Of a stretch of DNA of 64,000 bases, positions 1-11,040 are shown one piece after another. The notes beneath the pieces were generated by a model. The model saw only the letters and a program-made list of their open reading frames with translations, was not told the DNA's origin and ran no database searches. The stretch spans positions 27,997,901 to 28,061,900 of the forward strand of contig OZ038527.1 of assembly GCA_964036665.1 (NCBI GenBank), read 5' to 3'. Position 1 is the first letter of the stretch, and the number at the start of each line of letters is the position of its first letter. The translations under genes were made by a program, and so were the position numbers. The stretch is from Gordius sp. MW1 (lineage: Eukaryota; Nematomorpha; Gordioida; Gordea; Gordiidae).

Positions 1-41
1 GTATGTATGTATGTATGTATGTATGTATGTATGTATGTATG
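1..41. repeat. (GTAT)n microsatellite
   Basis: About ten uninterrupted copies of the tetranucleotide GTAT open the window. The tract probably continues to the left. Confidence 0.97.
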
Positions 42-132
42 ATCCATACTCACATACATCTATTCAAAAATTTATTTAATGTTAAAATGCTTTTATTCGA
101 TAAAAAAATATACTATAAACGAGCTTAAAATA

Positions 133-1975
133 ATATTATAAACACGGGCCTTCGGCCCTCGTGGGAAGGGGGAGAAGGGAAGGGAAGAGGGGGAGGGAAG
201 GGGGGACGACTCATCTGTACTTCGTATAAATGTATCATATTTGCTATGCAATTTATGGGCGAGAAAGGTGGGAAGGGGCGAGAATGCCTATAGGGGGGTA
301 TTAAATGCCTAATGATTAATTAATTATTTATACAAATTTTCCATTATAGGCAAAATGTAATATAGGCAAAATGTAATATAGGCAAGGGTTAGGGTTAGAT
401 TTAGTGTTTGCTTCTAGTTGCGTATTACATTAGTTTTTATGGCCTTTAGTGATTATGGGTCTAACAAACATTAAATTATAAAACAACACAATGTTAAGAA
501 TTTGCAGAATTGTTGGGAGAAATTTTTTGTTGAATTTGAACAATTTTTAATTAAAAAAATCAAAAATTTGGCCAATGGTCACTTTTTCTCTATTGGTCAG
601 TACCAACAGATACTCTATAAGTCAATGATAGCCAAAAAACGGAAAAAAAATTTTGATGCTCACTTTGGCCAATGGTCATTTTTTTCCATTGGTCAGCAGC
701 CAGCACACGGTAAAAGTGGATATAAATTCATAAGAGTAAAAAAAACGAAAAAAAATTTTCGAATCACATTTTGGCCAATGGTCATTTTTTCCATTGGTCA
801 ACAGCCAGGACACGGTAAAAGTGGATATAGATTCATAATAGTCAAAAAAAAAAGTTTTCGAATCACATTTTGGCCAATGGTCATTTTATTCCATTGGTCA
901 GCAGCCAGCGGACGGCCAATAAGTCATAATAGCAATGGTAGGAACAGGAACAATCATAATAGTCAAAAAAAACGAAAAAAATAATTTCGATTTACATTTT
1001 AGCCAATGGTCATTTTTTCCATCGGTCAGGAGCCAGCGGACGGCCAAAAAGTCATAATAGCAATGGTAGTAACAGGAACAATCATAATAGTAAAAAAAAA
1101 CGAAAAAAAAACTCGGATTCACATTTTGGCCAATGGTCATTTTTTTCATTGGTCAGCAGCCAACGGACGGCCAAAAAGTCTTATTATCAATGATAGTAAC
1201 AAGAACAATCATAAGAGTCAAAAAACTCCGGGATTCTAACCCAAAAACTAGTTAAATTGCATAGCAATTAAAAGTAAACAACTTTTATTTATGTTTATTA
1301 TATAACATTGGTCAGCAGCCAGCGGACGGCCAAAAAGTCATAATAGCAATGGTAGAAACAGGAACAATCATAATAGTAAAAAAAACCGAAAAAAATAATT
1401 TCGATTCACATTTTGGCCAATGGTCATTTTTTTCATTGGTCAGCAGCCAGCGGACGGCCAAAAATTCTTATTATCAATGATAGTAACAAGAACAATCATA
1501 AGAGTCAAAAAAACTCCGGGATTCTAACCCCAAAACTAGTTAAATTGCATAGCAATTAAAAAGTAAACAACTTTTATTTATGTTTATTATATAACCAGTT
1601 AAATTGCATAGCATTAAAAGTAAACAACTTTTATCTATGTTTATTATATAATAGATAATTTAACAAATCTTATATATAACACACCGAGGGAGATAGAGAT
1701 GAGGGGTGGGGCACCTCTTATGCATTAATATAAAAAATAACACAGCGAGGGAGATAGAGATGAGGGGTGGGGCACCTCTTTCTCATGCATTAATTTAAAA
1801 AAGCGATAACCTAATATACCCAATGCAAAAAGATAGGGAGGGTAACGGACAACGGACAACGGACAACGGACAACGGACAACGGACAACGGACAACGGACG
1901 GACGGACACCAAAAAACGAGCCCATAAATTGCATAGCAATTAAAATAAAAAAAATTATTCATCACATTTGTCAAT
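133..1975 (+). repeat. Left arm of long inverted repeat (foldback-like)
   Basis: The arm starts with a GC-rich hairpin (GGGCCTTCGGCCC) and a purine-rich tract. It continues through TATAGGGGGGTATTAAATGC, a tandem array (about 565-1540), a (GGACAAC)n-like tract (about 1848-1900) and the near-palindrome ATTGCATAGCAAT at 1927-1941. The same parts occur in reverse order and orientation at 11.04-12.73 kb, and in direct orientation at 29.53-30.10 kb. The layout of a tandem-repeat-filled arm ending in a hairpin resembles Foldback/Galileo-type elements, but no transposase was found between the arms. Two independent insertions in opposite directions remain possible. Confidence 0.7.
565..1540. repeat. 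Tandem repeat of about 115-130 bp
   Basis: Roughly eight degenerate units. Each contains GGCCAATGGTCA, then CCATTGGTCAGCAGCCAGC, then GGACGGCCAAAAAGTC, followed by an A-rich part (AAAAAACGAAAAAAA). GGCCAATGGTC and its near-inverse CATTGGTCA let each unit form a small hairpin. Open frames across this region arise from the repeat period and are not taken as genes. Confidence 0.85.
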
Positions 1976-2019
1976 AGCCAACACGGGCCATGTGTCAGAT
2001 AAAGATTTATAATTATATT

Positions 2020-2990
2020 TAGCTATCAAAATGCCGATTTTTGGCGTAAAATAAAGCTGGGTGAGTATTTAGCTTTGGGGAATCTGTTTCCTATCGATTT
2101 AAAAAAAGCTAATGCTTTTTTGCCAAAAGTAGCCGAACAGGAAGCTACTATTGGAATAAAAATCTTAGAATGAGCAATGGCTCGGTATTTGAGTGTTTTA
2201 CTATCTTCGGCACAGGAAAGTGGGTTATAATTATTATTAGTTGGTGCAAAGATATCGATGCAGGTAAAGTCCCATGCTCGGAAATTACCATCCTCCCAGG
2301 GGATCATAGAAGCTCCGTCGGGACGCATTCTACCTTCTAAAGAATGATCGGATGGTTCAAGGATGGAAGGAGTGCCGGCCTTTTTTAAAGCCGATTGAAT
2401 TAAAAGGTTTATCTTTTGATGTCGGATAAAGCGATATTTGTTTAACTTGCAATGAAGTGGGTGATGAGTCCAGATATCTTTTTCTAGATTGCAGGGATAT
2501 TATTTGGTAACTTTATTACCTAGGCAAAGAGCTATTGCATACGTAACTTCTGGATTTGAAAGCAAAAGTCCTGAGTGTTTACTTGGTACATTCAAGCCAT
2601 TCGTGACCAGAGTCGGCCGTAAGTGACCTGAGATTAAAATGCTGCACAGTATCACAACTCGAAAGTAGGTAAGCGACGGAGCGCGACACTATACTGGCAT
2701 CCCAATCTCGTTGTTTGGCCGACTCTGGAAGGCTGGTTCCTGGTATGGCGTTCTCATGCCAAGACAATATGGCCAATTCCGTTAAAAAATCATTTGATTA
2801 TTGAGAGGCTAATTCAAAAACAAGATCCTTCACAGATTTAAAGGACGAGAGAAAAGCCACAAGGGAAATAGTGAGTGGGGACCTAATTCCTAAGCCCCCA
2901 AATTTGGTTGGAAGGGTGGCCTGAAGCCAGCTAGTATTATTAAAAGGTAGATTCAAAAATTTTTCAAGGAGATCTTTAATTGTAGATTCA
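2020..2990 (-). pseudogene. Reverse-transcriptase polyprotein, C-terminal fragment
   Basis: Reading the minus strand from about 2930 to 2030 gives, in broken frames, the C-terminal region of a non-LTR-type reverse transcriptase. In order: a PTKFGGLGIRSP block, a KQRDWDASI block (about 2710), a Cys/His segment HPLHCKLNKYRFIRHQK (about 2440), and MRPDGASMIPW followed by AWDFT (2326-2250). The last resembles a PD-(D/E)XK-like motif. Several frame breaks separate the blocks, so this is a dead fragment. A second copy of the same family lies at 28557-29262. I recognise the domain arrangement, not the clade. Confidence 0.6.
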
Positions 2991-4245
2991 TATGCGCTTA
3001 AAATATATGTGTGTAAAAAAGCGGCATCTGATCTAAAAACAATGCTAAATTTTGGAGATGTTTAAAAAAAATTTATCATAAAAAAAGTCTTTCGAGCTCG
3101 GGCCGGGCTCGGATAAAATAAAAATTGAGAAGTGGGGCTCGGGCCGGTCTTTTGGGGCGGAAGAAATTTACACGTACGTATCTAGGCACAGGTCATTAAC
3201 TAATCACAAGATTAAAATGTCTTCTTTCCTCACACCTTCAGGGAATTTGGAATTATCATCTGTCAAACATTTCCACGTAAAAGATTTTTAAAAAATAACT
3301 AATAACGCACTTCCCTAATATAATGACATACTTAAATTGCCTTAGTTAGGCTTAGGTAACCGAAACCAATAAAACCATACTCATATTAAATATATAAACA
3401 ATTGGAACCCGGTCAAAGTAGCAGAAAAATTGGTCAGAATTCATCAAGATTGGTCAGGACTTAACATAGAATTTAAGTTTTAACCTAGTTAGGGTTAGGG
3501 TTATATTTAAAATACATCAGAAATTTCCTCCCCATTTGAGTTTAATTCTAATATCTTGATCATCTAAAAAAATATTTTTCTGCTACTTTTTCATTATTCT
3601 GCTACTTTGACGGGTATTCAAACAATTTGTGTCACCTCCTCGAAGGCAGGCTGCAAAAAAGTGGGCATCCCAAAATGCAATAAAAATACAGAATATGAAA
3701 GGATAAAATACTACTGAAATAGATAGAGCTTGATATAATCAAACGTTAATTCTTGTAACAAAAGTCTACATATTTAAGGGTGTAACATTGGACTTTAACG
3801 GTTCCTTCATCTAATGGATATGCAGACCAATACAACCAAACTTAGATCTGGTAAAAAGGTGTAGAAGCCAAGGGCCAAAATTTAGTCCAATTTTGTTACA
3901 TAGAGTTTAAATCAATGTGTTTTTTAAGTTAACGTTCGAATATGGTTAAATATTTTAGGGTGTTTAATACACGTGCAATCATCATTTTAATTATATTGCC
4001 CTAAGGTTTTACAAAAAATGAGGTTATTATTCAAATAAATAAGCCTTTTTTCTAAAAGCGCATTAAATAAAATCTAGTCTGCATTTTCAAACATAATTTA
4101 CGAGGGTAAAATCTTCTAGTCTGTATTGTTACTTCTTACCTAAATTCATCTCTTATTTGTTTTGCCCGTCATCGACCCACATAAATTTTTCAACACCGTA
4201 CACTTTTAATCAAAAAATAAGAAGTTAGATGTAAAATATTCTACT
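2991..4245. other. Non-coding stretch with a small MITE
   Basis: AT-rich sequence without a supported gene. It includes GC-rich direct repeats (GGGCTCGGGCCGG, about 3100-3150) like those at the ends of other elements here, and the inverted-repeat element at 3408-3614. Confidence 0.5.
3408..3614. mobile_element. Short TIR element (MITE)
   Basis: A 207-bp segment begins CCCGGTCAAAGTAGCAGAAA and ends TTCTGCTACTTTGACGGG. These are near-perfect terminal inverted repeats. No clear target duplication and no coding sequence. Confidence 0.65.
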
Positions 4246-5528
4246 CAGGGGCGTAGCCAGGATTTTCTCAAGGGGGTAGAAATTTTCCAATTTTTTAAAA
4301 ACATTTTTATTTCAATAAATTATTTATAAGGCGGAGCCCCCGAGGAGAAGGGGGTCTGGGGACGAAGCCCCCAGCTACGCCCGAAGGGCTTATTTTTCTA
4401 TTTACTAATATAATATTATTAACTAGATGAACCCGGCAAACGTTGTTTTGCCATTTACCCGGGTGTATTAAATTATGTTGGAATTTTAGGGCATATATGA
4501 TGATAAAGCGGTTATTGAAGTAAAAATAAAGTTTGATGTCTATATGTTCTACTTCTATTGTTCTATTTCCGTATACAGTGCAAGGCGTACGAATACTCGA
4601 AAACTACTGGACCGATTTGCATTTGGCTCGAACAATCTTAAAACATGCTCCGGAGTGTCAGGAATAAACTGTGAAATTTTGAGCCAAATCGGATTGGTAG
4701 TTTTCCAAAAAAGTTGAGAATCAGGCGCTAAACTGTTCTCGAAAACTACTGGACCGATTTGGCTCAAACAAATCTTAAAACATGCTCCGGAGTGTCAGGA
4801 ATAAACTATGAAATTTTGAGCCAAATCGGTCTGGTATTTTTCAAAATTGGTGGCGGCATACACACATAGTTTTATTTTTATATATAAGACTAGATGAACC
4901 CGGCAAACGTTGTTTTGCCATTTATTTTTGCATTTTGCAGTATCACTTTTTAAGTGTTTCTAATGGCTGTAGACTTACACTTTATGAATAATTGACTAAA
5001 AACATAAAATATTCATAACGCAGTACAGATATAACCCAAATAATTTATGGTAAAGTTTAGCATAAGCCTTAAAGAAATGTCACTGAGTTTTAAATGTAAT
5101 TTAAGTTTCTTCTACAAAAAAACGCATAACCATGACATAAAATACTTTGTAGAATCTAATGTTTATATTCGTCTGGTTCATTCATATGGTAACGGGTCTG
5201 ACCTGATTTAATATGAAAAAAATTTTTATGCAGCCATAAAACATTTAAGCTTCATATATTATACTGCATAGCATATGACGTCTTTATTAATTGCCAAAAC
5301 GTATAAAACAAAAAAACGTGACCCTTCAAAAACTACTGGCCCGATTTGACTCAAACAAATCTTAAAACATGCTCCGGAGTATGGGGAATAAACTGTGAAA
5401 CTTTGAGCCAAATCGGTCTGGTAGTTTTCCAAATTTGGTTTTATTAAGTGCCAAAACGTATAAAACAAATTAATTTTTGGCCAAGGGGGTAAACTATCCG
5501 TTTTTCTACCCCCTTGTCTACGCCCCTG
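4246..5528. mobile_element. hAT-family element with internal Helitron-end repeats
   Basis: Starts CAGGGGCGTAGCCAGG and ends TTGTCTACGCCCCTG, flanked by the perfect 8-bp duplication ATTCTACT (4238-4245 and 5529-5536), which is diagnostic of hAT insertion. No transposase is left inside. The interior holds two copies of AACTAGATGAACCCGGC...AACGTTGTTTTGCC (about 4422 and 4889), the reverse complement of a Helitron 3' end (hairpin then CTAG). It also has about three copies of a unit of roughly 100 bp containing ACTACTGGACCGATTTGGCT. The host hAT therefore carries Helitron-derived cargo. Confidence 0.85.
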
Positions 5529-6472
5529 ATTCTACTAATATGCCCATAAAGGCTTTATTAATTTCCACATATAGCAGCACTCGTTATAAAAAAGGAGTAT
5601 AACGATGGCTAAAATTTGAAACCAATAAGAAATTTCGTTCAAATATTGATCAATAAACAATTAATTGGAGACATGTTAAGTCAAGCAACAGATCTCTACA
5701 ATGCCTTCTAATATGATTCCATGCAAGTTCACATTTTAAACAGGTCATGTGTTAATTAAAATGTTAAAATTCAACAGGCGTATATTAATGAACTCGCAAG
5801 GTTACAAATGAAACAAAAGTTTCAATGCATAAAAGGCTTAGGCACAACACAAATTAAAATGTGTGTCCATAAAGGCATTAAGCCCTGGCCTATGCATAAT
5901 TAAAATTCCAATTCACCCCCCCCCCCGTTGGTCGAAACCAATAAGGTTTAGCTAGCGTCCTTTATTTATTTAAAAGCAATATGTTGGCAGAAATACTAAA
6001 AATTAAAATATATACAGATAAAAATAGAGGGGAGTGGGCCAGTGGCTGGTAAAATCCACTTTTAATAAATATCTACGCAGAATTTCATTTTTTTTGGGGG
6101 GGGGGGGTTGGGGTTTGGATTGTTTTTCAAATATTTAGGCAATATTGTATATGATAAAACAAAATTTTGCACCCTTTAAAAAAGATTTATATTATAGACC
6201 TGCATGGACTTAAATAGCAAGTTGAGTTCCATACCCGCACCAATATATATCTTGGCTCGCACCCAGCCCGTCGATTTGACTATGAAATTGAGCTGAACCA
6301 GACCCACACTAATTGAAAACAGACTCACATTTTTCAAGGATAGATTATCGGGATTTTTCGAGGGTGTTAAAAAACTATTATAATTATTATAATATTTCGT
6401 TTTCATAGAAAACATCTTTAGATAAGTAAAATAAAGTTAAATAAAATAGAATAAATATAAATAGAATATAAA
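5529..6472. other. Non-coding stretch
   Basis: AT-rich, no gene seen. It contains a C10 run (about 5918-5927) and a G-run (about 6097-6107), as found near hAT ends elsewhere in the window. Confidence 0.5.
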
Positions 6473-7005
6473 CTAAATGGTATGTTCTTTTGGTAGTGAT
6501 AAATTTTTGTGTAACCAAGGGTAGAGGGGTACTCTTCCCATATCTTCATTTAGAGTGGGGTTAAGTCTTCTAATAAAGAAGGACTCTAACGTCTTCCTTT
6601 CAAAATATGATTTTGTAAAAAGTAGAATTGATTGTTTAAGTTTTGACGTGTGATTTTCCTTTAAAATGTGGTTAGATACTCCTGTTGGTACCACGTTAGG
6701 GCGATATAAGGCCGCCAATGTTCTCTGAGCCTAACTTTTAAGTCTCTTTATGTTTCCCCAATGTAAAATTGTTTGCAATCACTACAGGTAATTTTATAGA
6801 CAACGTTATTTGTCTGTGAATCGGAATCATAGTTATTTTGTAAGATGGTTAAGAGTGATTCATTAGGTTTTTGCGTGATGATTATGTTTTTAATATCATT
6901 ACTTTTTAATATTTTTTTAATGCTTTTTAAAAATTTTAATGGTAACGATGGGTGATGCGGGAAATGTACGAAAAATTTTTTATCTGCCCCCCTCCCCACC
7001 TGCAT
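6473..7005 (-). pseudogene. Penelope-like element, GIY-YIG endonuclease fragment
   Basis: Two adjoining minus-strand frames (7005-6748 and 6718-6473) form one GIY-YIG nuclease. The first ends VVYKITCSDCKQFYIGET, the GIY-YIG core with the Cys pair typical of Penelope-like retroelements. The second continues with SNHILKENH, then FERKTLESFFI and NPTLNEDMG, which match the later conserved Arg/Glu region of that nuclease. A frame break of about 30 bp separates the halves, and the reverse-transcriptase part is absent. The right side runs into CTGCATACGCCCATG (about 7000), a hAT-type end, so the fragment may have been carried or cut by another element. Confidence 0.75.
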
Positions 7006-7463
7006 ACGCCCATGGGTCTAGAGGCCCAACAACCTAAGGACAAGACGCTAATATATATGTGTGTTAAATCGCACGAGGGAATGGCTCAGTATAAGCGTCT
7101 TTAACAGTATTGATTCAAACATTTCTGGTCTTTTAGGTTTTCTCCATTAAAAACGTATAGATGGGTTCATTTAAGTGAACTGTTTTTGGTGAATTTTGTT
7201 TTTTTTAACGAATTCGCCACTTTTGTCTCAGCATTCTTGAACACACTTTTGACAGATGCACTAAATAAAAACGACATAAAAATATAGTAGAACGTTCACA
7301 TTTTTTGACAAATATTAGTTAACGACATCCTTGATCTATTGATCTTTAATCTGGGATCAGTGGACCAATTCTAACGCGCCATTTTTATGTTAAATTTCTT
7401 GAAAGTATTCCATTTTGCACAACGGTTTCCCTAAATTGTACTAATTTTTTGTTCAGTATCGCC

Positions 7464-8459
7464 CTATCTAATGTTGCTGGCTGTGGCTTGTTTAAGTCTA
7501 AACCGTATTTCGTAACGCATAAAAAAGTAGAGGATGGGGTTGACTGCGCTATTGATGTAGGCGAACCACAGGAAAAGGGTGAACAAAAATTGTGTTACTT
7601 TCCCCGTCATGTCATATTTCACGTAAATCGGTCCGAGGGCTAAATGGATAAAAAATGGTAGCCAGCAGAGTATAAATATGAAAACCATAATAAATAGTAA
7701 TATCATAGCACGACGCACTTTGGCGATTCTACGATTTTTAAGCTCTACTATATTGTTTGGATCGGCGAACAGTTGACGAGAATACTTTTTGAGCCGGATG
7801 AGGACTAAGAAGCAAAAAGTTATGACTACAGCCATATTGAGGAAAAATGAGGAACAGAATATTGCTATTTGAATGGGGCCTACGTTGAAGGGACAAATGG
7901 TCTTGCTTACCGCCACATTAATCTGTGTTTGTGTTCTGTTTAAATGTGTTAAATTCTTTATGACTACACTATAATTATAAAATGTTGCAGGATGATTAGA
8001 TGGAACAGTGAAGCAATTTGTGCATGTGAGAAGTGTTGCTGAACTGTACGTGATCGAATAAATCCAAATCAAGCCAATAACTATGTTGTATATTTTGAGA
8101 AGTTTTTCATTTTTGGGAGCAGTTGGGGTAAAAGCGGACCTCAAGCTTATGTACTGATCTATGGTCAATAAGGCTAAATGTATAAAGCTGGCTGTGGAGA
8201 AGGCGACATCTAAGATATTCCAAATTTCACAAAATATGTGTGAGAAGGTCCAATCACCGGTCATAATGTAGGCTATGTCAAAAGTGACTATGACGATGGC
8301 GTACAAAAAATCAGCCAGGGCTAGGGAAAATATAATGCGAAAACGGGACAAGGCCCTAAGCTCTTTGGAACCTAGGTGTATGATTGATGTGGTCAAGTTG
8401 CCCAACAAAATGAGCATCCAAACAATCATCCCAACTAGTTTGAGGGTGCCCAAAGTCAT
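7464..8459 (-). CDS. Class A GPCR, aminergic-like, with DQY instead of DRY
   Basis: An intronless minus-strand frame of about 331 residues starting at the ATG at 8459; an in-frame TTG lies just upstream. It is a rhodopsin-like receptor with seven hydrophobic segments. TM1 contains LLGNL and TM2 LALADF. TM3 contains WNILDVAFSTAS, with the Asp that binds the amine in biogenic-amine receptors, and ends IDQY where the family has DRY. TM6 has FILCWLPFF and TM7 FAYINSAVNPILYF (NPxxY). These fit a dopamine/octopamine/serotonin-type receptor coupled to G proteins at the plasma membrane. The N-terminus is very short (about 11 residues before TM1), so an upstream exon may exist. Loop 3 is also short. 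The usual TM5 Ser cluster is not evident (FFLNMAVVITF). The stop is TAG. The ligand cannot be inferred. Confidence 0.85.
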   Translation of the reverse strand: MTLGTLKLVGMIVWMLILLGNLTTSIIHLGSKELRALSRFRIIFSLALADFLYAIVIVTFDIAYIMTGDWTFSHIFCEIWNILDVAFSTASFIHLALLTIDQYISLRSAFTPTAPKNEKLLKIYNIVIGLIWIYSITYSSATLLTCTNCFTVPSNHPATFYNYSVVIKNLTHLNRTQTQINVAVSKTICPFNVGPIQIAIFCSSFFLNMAVVITFCFLVLIRLKKYSRQLFADPNNIVELKNRRIAKVRRAMILLFIMVFIFILCWLPFFIHLALGPIYVKYDMTGKVTQFLFTLFLWFAYINSAVNPILYFFMRYEIRFRLKQATASNIR

Positions 8460-8469
8460 AATTGGCAAT

Positions 8470-10210
8470 TGTAATTAAAAGAATGAAACTAAAATATTGG
8501 CGATTTAGAAACTAATTTCAAATTGTATTATATCAAGTTAGTATCGATTTTGGCTGGAAATTATAAGATATATACGTCTGATTATTTACTGGAAAATCAA
8601 GGGTCCTGCTGAGCTAGGGTGCGTTAACGTCATGAATTATTAATGACTAGTTGAGAGAGGGAGCTCTTATTACAGTCACCTGTCCCTTATTGCTTTCTCA
8701 AAAATACCCTTTAACTAAATTCATAATATGGAGGATGGATTGAGGGTGAGGAATACGAATTTAAAATCCATAAAGATTTTCTGATAATTAGGCTTTTAGG
8801 TGTAGAAGGGGGCGGGGAGATGTTTCCCACCACCTTCTTTTTAAATATATTAATGCGTATTGACTTAATTAATGGCTTTAATATGACTTTTTAAATCCGT
8901 ATCCATGTTTCTTGGAGAAAAAAATCTCTTAAAAATAACCAAGCCTAATTTGCCCGTTTGGCTATATGGAGTGAAATTGTAGTTTTCAGACTTTCATAAA
9001 TAATGCTTGCATGACATGTTTTGACGAAGAAAAGCTTTTCAAATAAATGTGAGTAGAGTATAAAATCTACACTAAATCTCATCCAAGGGATATAAGGATG
9101 ATTTAAATATAAAAATGGAGTTAAGAAAAATAATTCAGCCCACGTGCTTAGCAAATAATTTTAGTTGAACATCGGTTAAAATGCCACTTTCAATGTCCAA
9201 TCTCGCTTTTAAATTTATTGAGTTGAAATTTGCACATTTACAATCTACCCGTATAAACTATGCCACCACAAGATAGTAATTTTCAACACCTTGTTGTTGT
9301 TATTTTAACATTTCATGAGTAGGTAAATAAATACATTAAAAGTAATATTTTACATCGTTGTGTAAAACAATAATCATCATTAGAAGCTTAGTTAGCTTTC
9401 TTGAGGACCCTACTTCATTCACTCCTCAAGGGAGAATAGGGTGAACGGCGTTTGGAGTTTTTCCCTATACCTGTTTGAGCAACCAAATAGCCAACATCTT
9501 AGGACTTCTATGCACACTTCGCTTTAATCTCTACCATTCAAGACCACATGACTAATGTGTTACCAATTTCTTAGGTCTTCTAACTAGCGTTACCTTCGAG
9601 TAGGCCACAAAATTTTGCCCTTAGCTAATTGTATTTTTTTTAAATTTATAATGAAAATAATATTATGTCAACAAGGGCTATAACAAATTAATTAATGTAT
9701 AGAGTAACTCAAACAATTGAATTGTAAAAATACACGTGGAGCTCATATTAATTTTTTTTATGCATTAAATCAAAAAAACAATTTTCTTAATTATTTGGTG
9801 TTGCCATAATCCCCAAGAGTTCTCAAAATCAAATAAATCTAAGCCTCAAAAATTCTAACACTTAATTAAACCGTTATCAAAGAAAAAATGCTTATAGTTG
9901 GTTGATACAACTACAATTATATCAGGAAATCACAATCTTTTATTATTTTTTTTAACTTTTGAGAGTACTTAAGAGGTCTGAGAGGTCCCATGAAAGTGTT
10001 AATTGAATATAATTTACATAGTTTCAGATTTAGAACTTTTTTTTAAATATTTTAATAATTTAGCTAAAGCTCGCACTTATTTCCTAGTGTTAGTGGGAAG
10101 CAAGGACGACCTTAAGTCTGGGCATGAATGTAAAGTAGAGAAAGATAAGTTTATATCAAAAATATAATATATAGAGCTAAGGTAAAAAATATTTTAACAA
10201 ACTCCTCTCC
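8470..10210. other. Non-coding region upstream of the GPCR
   Basis: AT-rich, no coding pattern or recognisable element. It should contain the promoter of the minus-strand GPCR, but no defined motif was found. Confidence 0.4.
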
Positions 10211-10218
10211 TCTTTATT

Positions 10219-10485
10219 CATGGGCGTGGCCGGGGGGGGGGCGGCTGCCTCTTCTAATTAGCCGGGGGGGGGGGGCAGGGGGCGCGGCTGCCCCCCCCCC
10301 CCCCCCCCATTTGAACTTAACTCAAATTATGCGTATTAGCGAATTTACACAAAATTATAAATTATTTTGGTAAAATGAAATTTAAATTATGGTCGCAGGA
10401 GTATTTTTGGATAATCAAGACCTTTTTTTATTTTTCTTTTTTAATCTGCCCCCCCCCCCTAATTCAAAACCTGGCTACGCCCATG
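10219..10485. mobile_element. hAT MITE with long G and C runs
   Basis: CATGGGCGTGGCCGG at the left end is inverted at the right as CCTGGCTACGCCCATG. The perfect 8-bp duplication TCTTTATT flanks it (10211-10218, 10486-10493). The 267-bp body is non-coding and carries long G-runs and an 18-base C-run (about 10291-10308) able to pair or form quadruplexes. Confidence 0.88.
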
Positions 10486-11040
10486 TCTTTATTTATAAAT
10501 CAAATTTATTAAACTAAATTTTACCCATAAATTTTCAAGTTATTGACGTTTGAAAAACGTTAAAATCGCTGTTTTTAGCGACATTCTCATTAAATATTAA
10601 CAAATTTGACGTATATAATAGGGAAGAAACTGAGTTTCCCGTAAAATACTCTATTACAAACTGCAAACAGTTTATCGGTTGATTTGATAAATCCATTATT
10701 TGTTGACCTGTGTTGTTAGCTGCCTAAGATTTAAAACGAGTTAAGGTATAACATTTATTTATAAAATAAATTCTATATTATAATCATTATGATTAATATT
10801 TATTTATATTATTTACATTGGGTAAAAAATTTTAGCTTATGGGCGGGGGCAAAGCTGATAGAGAATATATCAAAAATTCCGCAATTTATACCAATGAATG
10901 ATATAATGACTCAAATGAGGTAGTAACATAATTACGCGTCAATAACGGCCGATCACACAATAAGGAGACTTGGGCTATAAAATCATGATATCAATTTGAT
11001 TTTTTAATTCGATTCGCCGGCTTCGAAAATAGATGTAATT
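10486..11040. other. Non-coding stretch
   Basis: AT-rich spacer between a MITE and the right inverted-repeat arm. No gene or repeat recognised. Confidence 0.5.

Noticed and set aside
502-1239. Open frames of 160, 83 and 77 codons
   Set aside because: They run through a tandem repeat whose unit keeps a frame open; no domain, and both strands are equally open.
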